Origin: Abelmoschus esculentus
Lineage: Eukaryota > Streptophyta > Magnoliopsida > Malvales > Malvaceae
Direction: 5' to 3'
Length of the DNA: 64,000 bases
NCBI GenBank assembly: GCA_035048815.1
Contig: JAUCBN010000054.1
Location: 8,897,001 to 8,961,000 of the forward strand
Below, in pieces: positions 21,520 to 33,198 of the stretch. The notes under the pieces were generated by a model. The model was not told the origin of the DNA, searched no databases, and saw only the letters and a list, made by a program, of their open reading frames with translations. The translations under genes were made by a program, and so were the position numbers. The stretch's first letter is position 1; every line of letters starts with the position of its first letter.

Positions 21520-21538
21520 TTCAATGGCTCTGATACCA
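21520..21538 (-). other. primer-binding site of T6
   Basis: TGGTATCAGAGCC on the minus strand is complementary to the 3' end of plant initiator tRNA-Met and directly follows the 5' LTR. A short frame beginning in this site (21,539 to 21,288) is not in frame with the chimeric ORF. Confidence 0.85.
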
Positions 21539-21700
21539 TGAAGAACTGTACAAGAAACTATATTAAAAAGAATGAATGAAGCTTATATTTCATGGTATGT
21601 GAGTAAAATGGTTACCTCTTTTTATATAGGGAAGGAGGAACCCTTTTAACAAACTAACCAAAATCTTAACTACATAACAATTTCATCTATACTTCTAATA

Positions 21701-23930
21701 CCCATAACCTTAAACCTAAATTCTAAACCAATTATTTTAAAATGAAAACATTAAAGGGATACAATAAAAGTGAAGATAATTTACACCCATACCCAACACT
21801 AATAATTTAAACCCTACACTTTAATCCTAAATTTTAAACCCTAAAAATTAAACAATAATCCTAACTTTTTAATATTGAAACGTTCATAGGACAAAAAAAT
21901 AGAGTATTTCTATTCTTAAGAGTAAGTAGGATGAACAAAAAAATTTTGTCCATAATTATACCTTATTTTATATCTTGTATTAAAAATTACTAAAAAATTA
22001 AATTCTAAACCATAATCCTAATTTTCATATCCTAAACCCTAAAGTTTATACGTTAGAAAATACATCATATCCCTAATTTTATAAATCTTAACCATAATCT
22101 TTAACCTTAAATCCTAAACCCAAAATTTACTATTTTAAAGTGGAAGCACCAATAGAAATATAATGAAAAGACATACTATTTACGTGGATAAGATAGATTT
22201 TTAAAGCAATGTAAAAATATTCTTACATGGTATTATTCTACTATAAATCTTCAAAATTATTGAAAATGAAAAGAAACGACAAAATCCTAACTAAACTATA
22301 TTTTCTTTGCAAAAGCACATATTCTAAACTCATTTTGGATAATCATTTCTATTACATCCGTCTATATAAATGAAAAATAAACTTGAGAAATTTTAAGGTC
22401 ATATTGACTCATTTTAAGATGCATTGAAAATTTAAAATAAGCTTTCGATTCATAAAAAGACATCAATTAAAAAAAATAATCTCATACTAAAAATGGGTAT
22501 AAGTATTATATTTATTTATTTATGCATGCGATAATATAATAAAAGAAATAATGTAGTAGTCTCAAATGTACAAAGATCACAAATTACTAGAATTGTACTT
22601 TTCAAGGTTTGCTTTCTTGAACTTAAATAAGAAAGCAAAACACAATTTAATTAAAAATAAATTAAAATTTAAAATTATATAAGTTATAAATTTTATCAAA
22701 TATAGTTCAATTAGGGACAGGTTTAGTAGATGTTGGGAGTAGTCGTACCCTCTAAAAATTTCAAGTCTTCTTATATTTTATATGTTTTCTTTGTAATTTC
22801 TATTGACAATCTTATTTTACACTTCTTAAACTCTTATAATCTTACACCTCCTACATTTATGATATAACTTCTTGATAATTTACGCTCTTTACATGAAATT
22901 CTAGACTCACTTAGTTCAATTGTTCATACCAAAACAATTTGAACACAAATCTAATCAAGTTAAACAGTTAGATAATCAATAGTATCCAATTAGATAAATA
23001 AAACAATTTAATTACTCATTTTGAAATAATTTTACTCGAATTTATTAAAAATATAATTATACCACTTTCGGAATTATTTTGTACAAAAACCTATTTAGCA
23101 ATTAAAAGTCATTATTATTGTTAATTAATTATAATTTCATTAATATTATCATTGATGTAATGTATAAAACAACACAAGATTATATATGTTTAAACACTCA
23201 ATATCTTTCGATTTATGAGCAAAAAGATGTTTAATTAGTATAAAATTTGTACACTAAATTACTAAATATATACATGGGCTTGAGGATTGTATAAATAATG
23301 AGAAATTTAATGTAAATAACGATTTCGACATGCAACTATCGATTTATAAACTACATACGGACAATTCAATTACACATAAAAGAAGTTTGTGGGTAAACTT
23401 TCATTTTCTTGTGCCACGATAACATTAAGATTATCTGAAAACTCGACGAACTCTTAAATATAAATTTTATTTAAATGTTTGGCTCAACTAATAAGATGAT
23501 ATTTAAAAAAATAATGTTTGAATTAAGATAAAAGATTGAATACTTACAGAAAGAGCTAAAAGAATAAAAAAGAAAAAACAAATTGCAAACCAAAAAGAAA
23601 GTGTTTTAGATTATGTAGAGAAGGAATTAGACTCGAATATGAGGGCAACCATCTAAATTTGTCTTACATGACTTGATGAGATGTTTGTAACAAAACATTA
23701 TGAACATGTTTATCTTACCCAATGAATAGTGTACAAGAACCATACATGATTTAATCTTTTAATTTTGTGAATATTTAACTTTTATGTGAAATACATTGCA
23801 CATCATGCACCATGTTTGTTGTGGGGCTCTACTCCTGGTTGAACTGTGGACACCAACGGGTCTTAATTTTATGTTATATATAAGAAAACCTATTTGCCAA
23901 GTAGCTTAACTTTTCAACTTTGTTGTCTGA
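21701..23930. other. AT-rich intergenic
   Basis: No gene was seen. From 21,700 to 22,130 the sequence is a degenerate run of CCTAAACC/TAAACCCTA motifs, similar to those flanking the TRIMs in the array. The rest is AT-rich and featureless to the eye. Confidence 0.6.
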
Positions 23931-24012
23931 GCCGTCTTAGCTCAATTGGTTGAGTACACGGCTTTTAACCATGTTGTCGTGGGTTCGATTGGTTCAATTC
24001 CCACAGACGGCG
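23931..24012 (+). tRNA. tRNA-Lys(UUU)-like gene with T-loop insertion, probable pseudogene
   Basis: The acceptor stem GCCGTCT/AGACGGC pairs perfectly, with G as discriminator. The D-arm is GCTC/GAGT. The anticodon loop CTTTTAA gives UUU, and the anticodon stem CACGG/CCATG has one C-A mismatch. The T-stem GTGGG/CCCAC is perfect, but the loop is 16 nt instead of 7 because TTCGATTGG precedes TTCAATT, a 9-nt near-duplication. Removing those 9 nt would leave a 73-nt cloverleaf. Runs of T suitable for Pol III termination follow near 24,040. An enlarged T-loop would disrupt D-loop/T-loop docking. Confidence 0.75.
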
Positions 24013-25186
24013 TCTTCATCTTTCAAACCTTCTAATTTCTTTTTTGTTTTTTCTGAGGAACAACCGTTTCTCTGCCTCTTTCAGACCAGCTTGCAAGGTT
24101 TCTTTGAAATGAGGATTGACCATGTTGGCTAATTAACTTCAATGAAATTATGCACATGTTTATTATCCAAACAAACTAATTTAATTATGTAGACCAGACA
24201 CGTTAAATAAACAATTCAATTACACAAAATTGCAGATGATACAAAACAAAAGTGTTGGGTTAAAATCCATGATTCGGTACACATATGTATATTATATCTT
24301 ATTATTATTATAAAGTATAACATAAAGTTAAGTGATTAATTTTGTTATACTTATTATAGGTATTAAATTATCGTAAAATTAAAAGTATAGGTATCATAAG
24401 TTATATTTATAATTTAATGAAAGATAAAGTTACAAATATTAATAAATTGCTTAATATTCTATTTATATAAATGGATAATGATCCTAAGATGTAAGTTAAC
24501 TTTCGTATCTTTCATTCCCTATCAAGAGAGTTATGTGACAAAAGATAACTTATCTTTTTAGAATATCAAACCCTATAAAAAATCTCCATCAATGAATTTG
24601 GTTATGTTTACATAAATCTAGTCTTTTGTTCTTAATGATTCAACATATATATGTAACAACTCCTCTCAGTCTAATAAAAAAACGGGTTAAAGATAGTATC
24701 GATGAACAATAACAATGATCTTTTACGATAATTTAAAATTTAGGGCAAATTATAAATTTATTAGTCTTAATTTCTTTCAACAAAATAGATTTTTTTCAAA
24801 ATTAAATTGATATCAATAACATGTTATGCGTCAATTTTGAACTTAAACCGATATTGTGTGCCTATTCTATTTAGTCATAATTCATTTTTAAGGATTAATC
24901 TATAATTTCTGTAATCATTAAGTCCTTATCTATAATTACCCTCGCCAATATAAAATTCAATGTAAATATAGCACATATATATCTAATTTCAGTAAACTTA
25001 GAGTTCTTTTACTAGTATAGTTCGTCATTATAATTTCAGTGATCTATTATTTGTAGAGCCTTTAAATCAATCCCAATATTTTTAATCAATTTACCTGTAT
25101 TGATATTAGTATTCAATAAATAGTACCAATATGTTTGATTGTTATTATCGTTGGGAATGAAAGAGGGCATTGATACGATCCAAACC
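24013..25186. other. AT-rich intergenic
   Basis: No gene, tandem repeat or clear element ends were seen in this stretch. Confidence 0.6.
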
Positions 25187-25718
25187 GTATCGATACGCTA
25201 TGTTATATAAAATTTTAGTACATTTTATCGTACTAGTATAAGTTAAGTCGTATCGGTATCAAACTTTAATACTATAAGGAACGATATAATCTTTACCCGT
25301 AACGGTTCCCCGATCATTTTATAAATTTTAGTATCGATTTACCGTACTGATACACTCAAACCAATATCACAGGCTTTAATAATTTAGTCTAATAATATAC
25401 ACTTGTATCGATACATCCCTACTTGTATAGGTATGTCATGTTCTGTGATGATAAATTATCTAATTTATATTTAATTTAAACACCTAAACAATACCATTGT
25501 CTACAAAATTTTAAAACAATATTCTTATGTATAATTCTAATTGTATATCAAATTTTACGACAATTCAAATTCATTTATCACATTTAGGCCATTAAATGTT
25601 TATAATGCCAATTTTATTCATATCATCGATAAACAAATATTTGAAAATTTTAAAATGCGACTAACATCCTCTAACTACGATCGATCTTCGAAAGTATTTA
25701 AATTTAAAATATACTTGG
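25187..25718. repeat. block Z, left part
   Basis: This part matches 17,911-18,440 of block X and about 36,256-36,778 of block Y. It is interrupted at CTTGG (25,714-25,718) by the Ty3 element and resumes at 34,755. Confidence 0.8.
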
Positions 25719-27295
25719 TATGATCACCGGAATTTTTCCGGGGAGTCGCCACCAATCATTTTTAACGGTGTGATTGGAACACCAAATAGGGTCTACGAAA
25801 TCAGAGCTGAATCCGTGAGTCTATTACACGTAGGGAAGGGTGAGCACCCCTACAATGCCCAAAACTTGGCACTTATCGGTTACATAATATTTTATAAGAA
25901 CGAAAATATTAATCCGATTTAATTTTAATATTGTGATCCCTTGTTTTAAAAACATAACAAATAATTTAATACATTAATATTTTATTGTTATTATATAATA
26001 TGAATAATAGTATTGTTGTTATAATAAAGATAATATTATATAATATTGAATAATACGTAATAAAATAATAATAGATTATAACAACAAAATTAAACAAAAA
26101 AAATACTAATAAAGTAATAATATATTAGTACGTAGTAATATAATAATATAAAAACTAATTTAATAACCTATTAAATTAAAAAACAATGATAAAGATGTAA
26201 AAAATGTAAAATATGGAATCAAAATAATATAAAAGTGACTAAATCGGAAAGAAAATAAAACTGTAGGAAACAAATGGAAGGATACTAAAGCTTGAAGACT
26301 TCGAGCATGATTTTCCCAATTTTTGTGGGTTACAGGCGGGTCTGGATCTGGTTATCGAGTCTGATCCATGGGTTATTAAGCTAAAACTACGTCGTTTTGG
26401 GTCTTAAAGGCCAACACCAAAACGACGTCGTTTTAGTTGATGGTTTTATACCCTATTTTCACTAAAAAAATCATTTGAGCAAATAATTTCTCCAAAGAAC
26501 AATATGCTCTCTACTTCTCTCAACTCTGGCCACCGTGGGAGTCGCCGACTACCGTCTGGAGTCGCCGGCCACCGCGTCGGCCACCGTACCGGTCACCGGA
26601 AGTCGAAAAGTAAGATACTTTCCGATTGCTTTCGACGTGTGGAGTGTAGATCCGGACTCGGAATTTCAAGATTCGACTTCTATGAGTCTAGATCTAACAA
26701 CAAAAATAAGTAATCTCTTTAAATTTTTTACCTTTTCCTCTCGATTTTTCTCTCCGATTTCTCTCTTCTTGCTCTCGGTTTTGGTTTCGAAAATGGTGAT
26801 GTTTTCGCTTCTTCTTTTTGTTCGAGTGGGATAGTAATATCTACGGATTTGGCTTCGAATTTTTTTGCTTTTTTCGATTCATTTCTGAGTAACCGGATTA
26901 CATTCGGTAGTTTGGGGTTTTATACCCACATTTTACAATATAATAAACATAAAAATCTCTGATTTTTAGCCCTGTAAACATATATTTAATGATACTTTTA
27001 TCTTCTGCCTTTTTTGCAGATCCGGGCGGTGGTGTCAGGCGGTGATGTAGCGTGGGCGGTGGCCGGTCTTCTCGTCCAATAGTTGGACGCGTGCAATGCA
27101 CGTGCGAAGGGGAGTGGCCAGCGGCGGCGGCGGCAACATTGTTGGGGCTAGTTAGGGTTAGTTTATCATTAGGGTTTAGTTTAGTTTAGGCTGCTGGATT
27201 TAATTATCTGTTGGGCTTGTATTTTTGGGCTCGGTTTTAGGGGTCATTGAGTTGTAATGGGATGTGGGCTGTGTAACTAAAAATGGGTTATGAGA
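25719..27295 (-). repeat. 3' LTR of the Ty3 element
   Basis: The 1.58-kb LTR is highly similar to 33,199-34,754. It contains an inverted repeat ACGTCGTTTTGG / CCAAAACGACGT at 26,389-26,428, a C/T-rich stretch (26,700-26,830) and a GC-rich CGCGTGCAATGCACG patch near 27,088. Small open frames inside are not credible genes. A purine tract (AAAGAGGGGCAG on the minus strand) lies just inside, near 27,300. Confidence 0.88.
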
Positions 27296-27909
27296 GCTGC
27301 CCCTCTTTGCTCATTGTTGTGTAACGGCAATAGAGCAAAGATAAAGAATAACCCATTTTATATGACATGGTTTAGAGGTTCTTTTTTAGTACAGTTGGGT
27401 TCTTTTTGGGTAAGCTTAAGGTGTTTTTTGGTAAGGTTGGGTTCTTTTGGCCACCGTTTCTTCTTTTGGAGCTTTGACTTGATCTGCTTCACCACCCTTG
27501 TCAGCAAAATTCTCAAAACTGTTGATCTGTTCGAGGAGATGATATAAGCTTGACTTGTTGTGGGAGACAAAATTTGCTTGTTCTGCAATGGCACTGACGA
27601 TTTTGCCATCTTTGGAGGAAACTTGAAATTTGTTGCAACGTAGACGGAGCCGTAAGGTCTATAAATCATGGTCCATCTATAGCATTGAGGACGAGATGGA
27701 TTATAACATTTGATACAGCTACAACACCGCCGATAAGATGCTTTATAACGTCTAATCCAACTATAGTGTCGATTCTGATCCAACTACAGGACTGATGGGG
27801 AGGCAACATCTTTAACTCTGAGGGTTCTAATATTAGATTTGACTGCAACATCAACGAGGAGATGAGTTTTGACATCTGATTTCGCTGTAACATTGAAGAA
27901 GCAGTAATT

Positions 27910-28470
27910 CTGGTTTAACTGCATTTTTCCTAAATGCACAGGGATTAACGGATTTGGTTTGCCTTTACCGGTAGCCGTTTGCTCTGGGCTAGTTGTACCA
28001 TTACCCGGGTACGTACAATCAGTTGGTAGCAATTATGATATTGGATTTCCTTTAAGGTTTTAACCCCTCGACCATTCGCGAGAATGGATTTTAATGGATG
28101 TTTGAATGGTCCCTATCAATACATTTTTCCCAAATGTACAGGGATTAACAGATTTGATTCGCCTTTACCGGTAGTCGTTTGTTCTGGGCTAGTTGTACCA
28201 TTACTCTGGGTACAATTAGTTGGTACTAAAGACTTAAATCATTGACCATTCGTGAGAATGGATTTCAATGGATGTTTGAATGGTCCTTATCAATGCATTT
28301 TTCCCAAATGCACAGGGATCAACGGATTTGTCTTGCCTTTACCGGTAGCCGTTTGCTCCGGGGTAGTTGTACCATTACCCTGGGTACAATCAGTTGAAAC
28401 CAAGGACTTAATTCATTGACCATTCGCAAGAATGGATATTAATGGGCGTTTGAATTGCCCCTTGTTTCAT
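27910..28470. repeat. three tandem copies of a 174-200-bp unit
   Basis: The marker CATTTTTCC followed by AAATG(C/T)ACAGGG occurs at 27,922, 28,122 and 28,296. Each is followed by GCCTTTACCGGTAG and TAGTTGTACCATTAC, then by ATTCG(C/T)(G/A)AGAATGGAT. The array lies between gag and the 3' LTR of the Ty3 element. Confidence 0.8.
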
Positions 28471-28734
28471 TTTTTCTCCCCCTAATCTGTTCATACAAAA
28501 AAATGTTAGGCTTAGTAGCTTCCTCCACTTTGCTACCTTTAGCATTTGTGTTATCCAGTGGGACATATAGGCGTCAACTGCAGCTTTACCTGCATCTTCG
28601 GATTAATCATCTCTCCATTTTATGATACAAATTATTTATTAAGATATTTTATAAAGAAAACTTAATATATAAAGCTAATAACACGAAATAATTTAACGAA
28701 ATAACATGATGTGGTACGACCGAAAGAGAATAGA

Positions 28735-29410
28735 TCTGCACTACATTTGAGTAAGTGGTAAGATCTTATTCAAGAACTGATCGGTACTACATCTGAAGAA
28801 GTGGTAAGATCTTCATGAAAAATTGATCCGCACGACATCTGAGGAAATGCTAGATCACCGTGAAAAACTGATCTTCGTAAGAAAATGATCTACACAATAT
28901 CTGAGGAAGTGGTGGATCTTCATGATAAACCAATCTACACAACATATGAGAAAGTGGTGTATCTTCGTGATGAACTGATCTACACAACATCTGAGAAAGT
29001 GGTGGATCTTGATGAACTGATCTACACAACATCTGAGGAAGTGATGGATCTTCGTGAAAATGATCTACACAACATCTTAGGAAGTGGTGGATCTTCGTGA
29101 AAATTGATCTACACGACATCTGAGGAAGTGGTGGATCTTCGTGGAAATTGATCTACATGACATCTGAGGAAGTGGTGGATCTTCATAAAAATTGATCTAC
29201 ACGACATATGAGGAAGTGGTGGATCTTCGTAAGAACTAATCTACACAACATCTGCGGGAGTGGTGGATCTTTGTGAAAATTATCTACACAACATTTGAGG
29301 AAGTGGTGGATCTTTGTAAGAACTGATCTACACAACATCTGCGGGAGTGGTGGATCTTCGTGAAAAGCTGATCTACACAACATCTGAAGAAGTGATGGAT
29401 CTTGATGATG
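28735..29410. repeat. 44-bp tandem repeat array, about 15 copies
   Basis: The unit reads roughly GATCTACACAACATCTGAGG then AAGTGGTGGATCTTCGTG. GGTGGATCTT or a close variant falls at 28,911, 28,956, 29,001, 29,043, 29,086, 29,130, 29,174, 29,218, 29,262, 29,305, 29,349 and 29,394, a spacing of 42-45 bp. The period is not a multiple of three, so conserved coding is unlikely. Confidence 0.9.
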
Positions 29411-30535
29411 AAGTTTTTGTGTCCGTCTGTTCCCTCATTCATTGGAAGAGGAGTGAATTATGTATCACTATTACAAACAGATTCAGAATGTTATGGTTAG
29501 TATGCGCTGCATGATTCTAATCCTAACATGTCTGATGTATGCATGCATGATCCTAGCATGAAATGCAAAGTGCATATGTTAATGATTTTGTTTTAAGATT
29601 GGCTCAATCAGCTGGTCTAGTTGTCTGTTGGAATTTTGTTTCCATAGTTGTGCCTTTTCTCTTTAGGCAAAATATCTGACCCCATTCTATTCGTGGAGTA
29701 ACTGTTTTCCTTTTGAGGTGTGTTCTTGGCGAAAATCTTTTTCTAGAGCAATATAGACAAGATTGTCAATTGATTATCAAAAACCAAGCAAATGCATCTG
29801 ACCCTATTCTGTTTGTAGAGTAGCTATTTTTCTTTTGGTATTTTCTTGGTGATTTTTTTTCTGAATTGGGATTACTGTCAGTCCCTATACTTTTAGGGAT
29901 GTTTCTGAAGCAATATAGACAGAATTGTCAATTGATTAACAAAGCCCAAACAACAAACATTGATAGCTACCGGGCAAATTGACACAATGCGGTGCCCCAC
30001 ATTATCTTGCTAACAAGCTTGGTAGGATCAATTTAACGAAACCTCTTGTATCTGGAGGCTTTAAGTGCATGTTCTTCTTGTTTCACGGGGCCTCATATCT
30101 AGCTGGATTCATTTTGTTTTATCTCGTTTTGAGCTTTGACAAACCCATAAGGAAGGATCTTTAACTTCTATGGGTGATATAACGTTTATCCCATAAACTA
30201 GGGAAAAAGAGGTTGCCCCAATAGATGTTTTTACTGGTGATGGCTTCTAATACCCCTCTCATGATTAAGGAATGATTAACTTCTACGAGTAATGTCGCGT
30301 TTATCCCTTATATTAGGGAAAAAGAGGTTGCTCTGATAGAAGCTCAAAGTGGTGCAAAACGAAGTATGGCTTATCATTCCCCTTCTTGTAGATTCTTGTT
30401 GTGGTAGAGCTCGTTCAAACAATTATTTTTCGCGAGACTGAATTCTAAATCAATCTCGATATTGCTCGATGATTCGGTCTCTGTGAACTTAGAAAGGTTC
30501 CAAAAACAGTAAGAAACTCTTTAACAATTTGATTG

Positions 30536-31919
30536 TCAAAGCAGTTGTAAGTTGGTTGAGTCCCTCAGACAAGGATTCGTGGTCGCATTAGATCCAACAG
30601 AGTCTTCAAATCGCACGACTCCCATTTCAATGAACTTTTCCGTGAGCTTTTTAAAGCCAATACAATTTTCAATAGAATGCCCTACGACTCCGGCATGGTA
30701 TTCGCATTGGGCGTTGGGATCATACCACTTGGGATATGGCGGTTGTACGGGATTCGTGTAGAATGGCGATACCACATGTGCATTGTACAGATTTTTGTAC
30801 AATTCGCCATAAGATATTGGAATGGGCGTGAAATTTTGTGTATTTGAGGCTGCGACTTTTGCTTGCCCCACTATCAACGACTTTGAATAGCCGACATTAT
30901 GGACATTGGTGTTATCGACCTCATCATTTTCAAGTCTTCCGCTTCGAATAGCATTTTCAATCATCTCGCCATTCATTATAATGTCTGAAAAGTCCTTCGT
31001 GATACCTCCCAAGATTCGACCGAGGAAAGGCTTGTCTAATGTTCCCACAAAAAGCGTCACCGTTTCTTTTTCTGATAACGGAGGTTGCACCTGGGAAACA
31101 ACATCCCTCCAGTGCTGAGCATATTGTCTGAAGCTCTCATCATGTCTTTTTTTGCATATTTTGTAAAGTAACCCTATCAGGGGTGATGTAGATGACGTGA
31201 CTGAATTGCCTAACGAAGGCTTGGGTTATGTCATTCCATGAATTTATCTTGGAATGACTCAACTAATTGTACCATCTGGTTGCTGATCCAGTCAGACTAT
31301 CTTGAAGGCAATGTATCAAAAATGAATCATTGTTGATATAACCAGTTATCCTCCTGATGAACATGGTGAGATGAGCTTCTGGACTGGTAGTCCCGTTATA
31401 TTTTTCAAAATCTGGAATCTTGAACTTTAGTGGCAGCACCAGATCTGGGACCAGGCTTAACTCCCTTGCTTCTATTCCCGGGAATTGGTCGATATTTTCC
31501 ATGGATTTGAACTTTTCTTCGAGTCGTTTATATCGGTCTTCGAGCTCCTTGTATTTCTCGACTTTTGAGTTGTTCATTTCGTCAAAATCAGGCACTATAC
31601 ATTCCTTGGGGTTGTGAATTACCAAACCTCCTGAAAGTGAGGACTCGAATTGATTTCTTTGTGCCTTGCATGCATCAACTGATATACGAGTTTGAAGAAG
31701 ATTTCCCGAGTCATTCTCCATTGCGCTTGGGTCAATAACCATTCCCTTATGTTTTTCTGGATCTTTGTCTGCCAACAAATTGGATATCTTTCCGAATAGA
31801 TCATTTTGTGACTGCGAGATATGAGCGCGAATATCCGACTGCGCTTTTTCTAATCTATTTTCAAGGTCATGCTTGATATCTTCGTGAGCTTACTCAATCT
31901 TGGCTAATCTTGCGTCCAT
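30536..31919 (-). pseudogene. Ty3/gypsy gag, broken
   Basis: The frame starts at the ATG 31,919. Codon-to-stop changes lie at 31,890-31,892 (TAA) and 31,263-31,265 (TAG, after RWYN), and a frameshift lies near 31,100-31,150. The readable parts include a coiled-coil-like EKYKELEDRYKRLEEKF stretch, the capsid-like motifs FKIPDFEKYNGT, PEAHLTMFIRRITGY and IHCLQDSLTGSATRWY, then ITKDFSDIIMNGEMIENAI. A C-terminal CEYHAGVVGHSIENC recalls the CX2H...C finger of this gag class. The product would form virus-like particles in an intact element; this copy cannot do so. Confidence 0.88.
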
Positions 31920-31979
31920 TCCTTTAGTTCTGCTTTTGGCGAGATGAGGATATTGTGGCTTAGAATGACTGCAACAGAA

Positions 31980-33198
31980 ATGCCTCTCTGATGTTAGGAT
32001 CCTGGTGGATATTATGCTATATGATATGTTTGTGCAGCTAGAATGATGTCATGTATATGCAAAATATTGCAAAATATTTTATAAAAAAAGGTGTTGACTC
32101 GGTACAACTTTGAAAATGAAGCCCGAGTTAGAACGAAGCTTTCTCTACATAAAATGGGTCTTGTTTGGCCTTCATCTTCGAAATTTTAATTTTCTGGAGA
32201 AGCAATACTAGTTGCCTACCCCAAATAAAATTTTGTCTCGAATAGCTATAGTTCATAGATATTCGATAATCTCTTCAGACTTGCTTCAAGGCTTCAGTTA
32301 TGACGTGATTTCTATTTTTAGCATGATCATGCGTCTGGTCAAGGTGATTCCTCTATCATTACTAGAACGACCTATTTCGACCCATGTTGTCTCGATGCTA
32401 GTGGAACCCATTAAGGTGCCCCCCACTTTATCGAGAAAACGGTTCTTATGTGACTAAACCTTTTTAACGATTGTACTTGAGTCAACATCCTTTTAAAATT
32501 AAGAAGTGTGAATGCAAAAAACGAGAAACATGATAACACGAATATGCAAAAATAATGTATCGAATTAGAAAAAAAATAAACGTGCATGCTTCATGATGCG
32601 TGAATATGAACATGGCAGTTATATTGAGAAAAATAAATAACGAGCAATAAATAACAGAAATAAAGGGCGAAAATAAGCATAAATCCCCCCACTCGCTCTC
32701 TTTCTAAAAAGAAAAACCCTTACAGGGTGACCCTCTAATCGGGCAGAGGTTCGGCATGACGGCTCTAAAGGGTAAGCTTCTAGGCTCACTACATGCGGTG
32801 TGGTTCTAGAAAGTACCCGAACGAAACTTATTACCCTACTAAGGATAATAAGCACGATTCAGGGGGATACGTTTCTCTAAGTCTATGCGGAGACGTAGGT
32901 CTCACGAAGACAGAGGAAAAAATATCCCGAAAGCAATTCACCATCCTACACGGAGGCGTAACCTCACGAAGGAGTAGTTTCATGCTCCCACTTAATTTAG
33001 ACGGAGCCCGGGCTAAGAGCTCATGGAATGGGGTCCTGAAAAACATTTAGAAAACATATTAGTAAAATAATTTAAATAAAATAAAATAAAACAGGATCAC
33101 AAAAATAAAATGAACCGAATTTATTTTTTCGATCATTAAATAAAATGTAACCGATTGTGGCTCGACTCTCAAAAAGGTCCCCCAACGGAGTCACCAGC
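31980..33198. other. 5' untranslated region of the Ty3 element
   Basis: The stretch between the 5' LTR and gag holds no convincing frame. The primer-site region GCTGGTGACTCCGTTGG lies at about 33,182-33,198 on the minus strand. The remainder carries short repeats of GGCGTAACCTCACG / GACGTAGGTCTCACG type near 32,890-32,970. Confidence 0.6.

Larger units (their letters stand above)
20315..21700 (-). mobile_element. TRIM-related element T6 with chimeric cargo
   Basis: Read on the minus strand, the 5' LTR is 21,700 to 21,539 (162 bp; starts TATTAGAAG, ends TTCTTCA, TATA-like box TATATAAAAAG). It is followed directly by a perfect initiator-tRNA-Met primer site TGGTATCAGAGCC. A leader sharing TTCCGCTGCTGTC with T1-T5 comes next, then the cargo, then the T1-type tail (GATCAAGAGAATTTC...). 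Instead of a direct 3' LTR, the element ends in a 49-bp inverted copy of its own LTR end (20,315-20,363 against 21,538-21,586, one mismatch). No target duplication was seen. Confidence 0.7.

Noticed and set aside
21288..21539. Minus-strand frame of 83 codons starting in the T6 primer site
   Set aside because: It starts inside the tRNA-complementary site, is out of frame with the chimeric ORF and has no recognisable domain. It may include leader of the captured gene, but this cannot be shown.
26504..26834. Overlapping frames of 69 and 99 codons, repeated in part near 34,093-34,290
   Set aside because: They lie within the two LTRs of the Ty3 element in a C/T-rich leader-like stretch, and the frames are not conserved between the LTRs.
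28885..29383. Frames with repeated Cys-Arg-Ser or Tyr-Thr-Thr motifs in the 44-bp array
   Set aside because: The period is not a multiple of three and units vary from 42 to 45 bp, so these frames are by-products of the array.
28735..29410. CRISPR-like appearance of regularly spaced repeats
   Set aside because: The sequence is a contiguous tandem repeat without unique spacers, in a plant retrotransposon.
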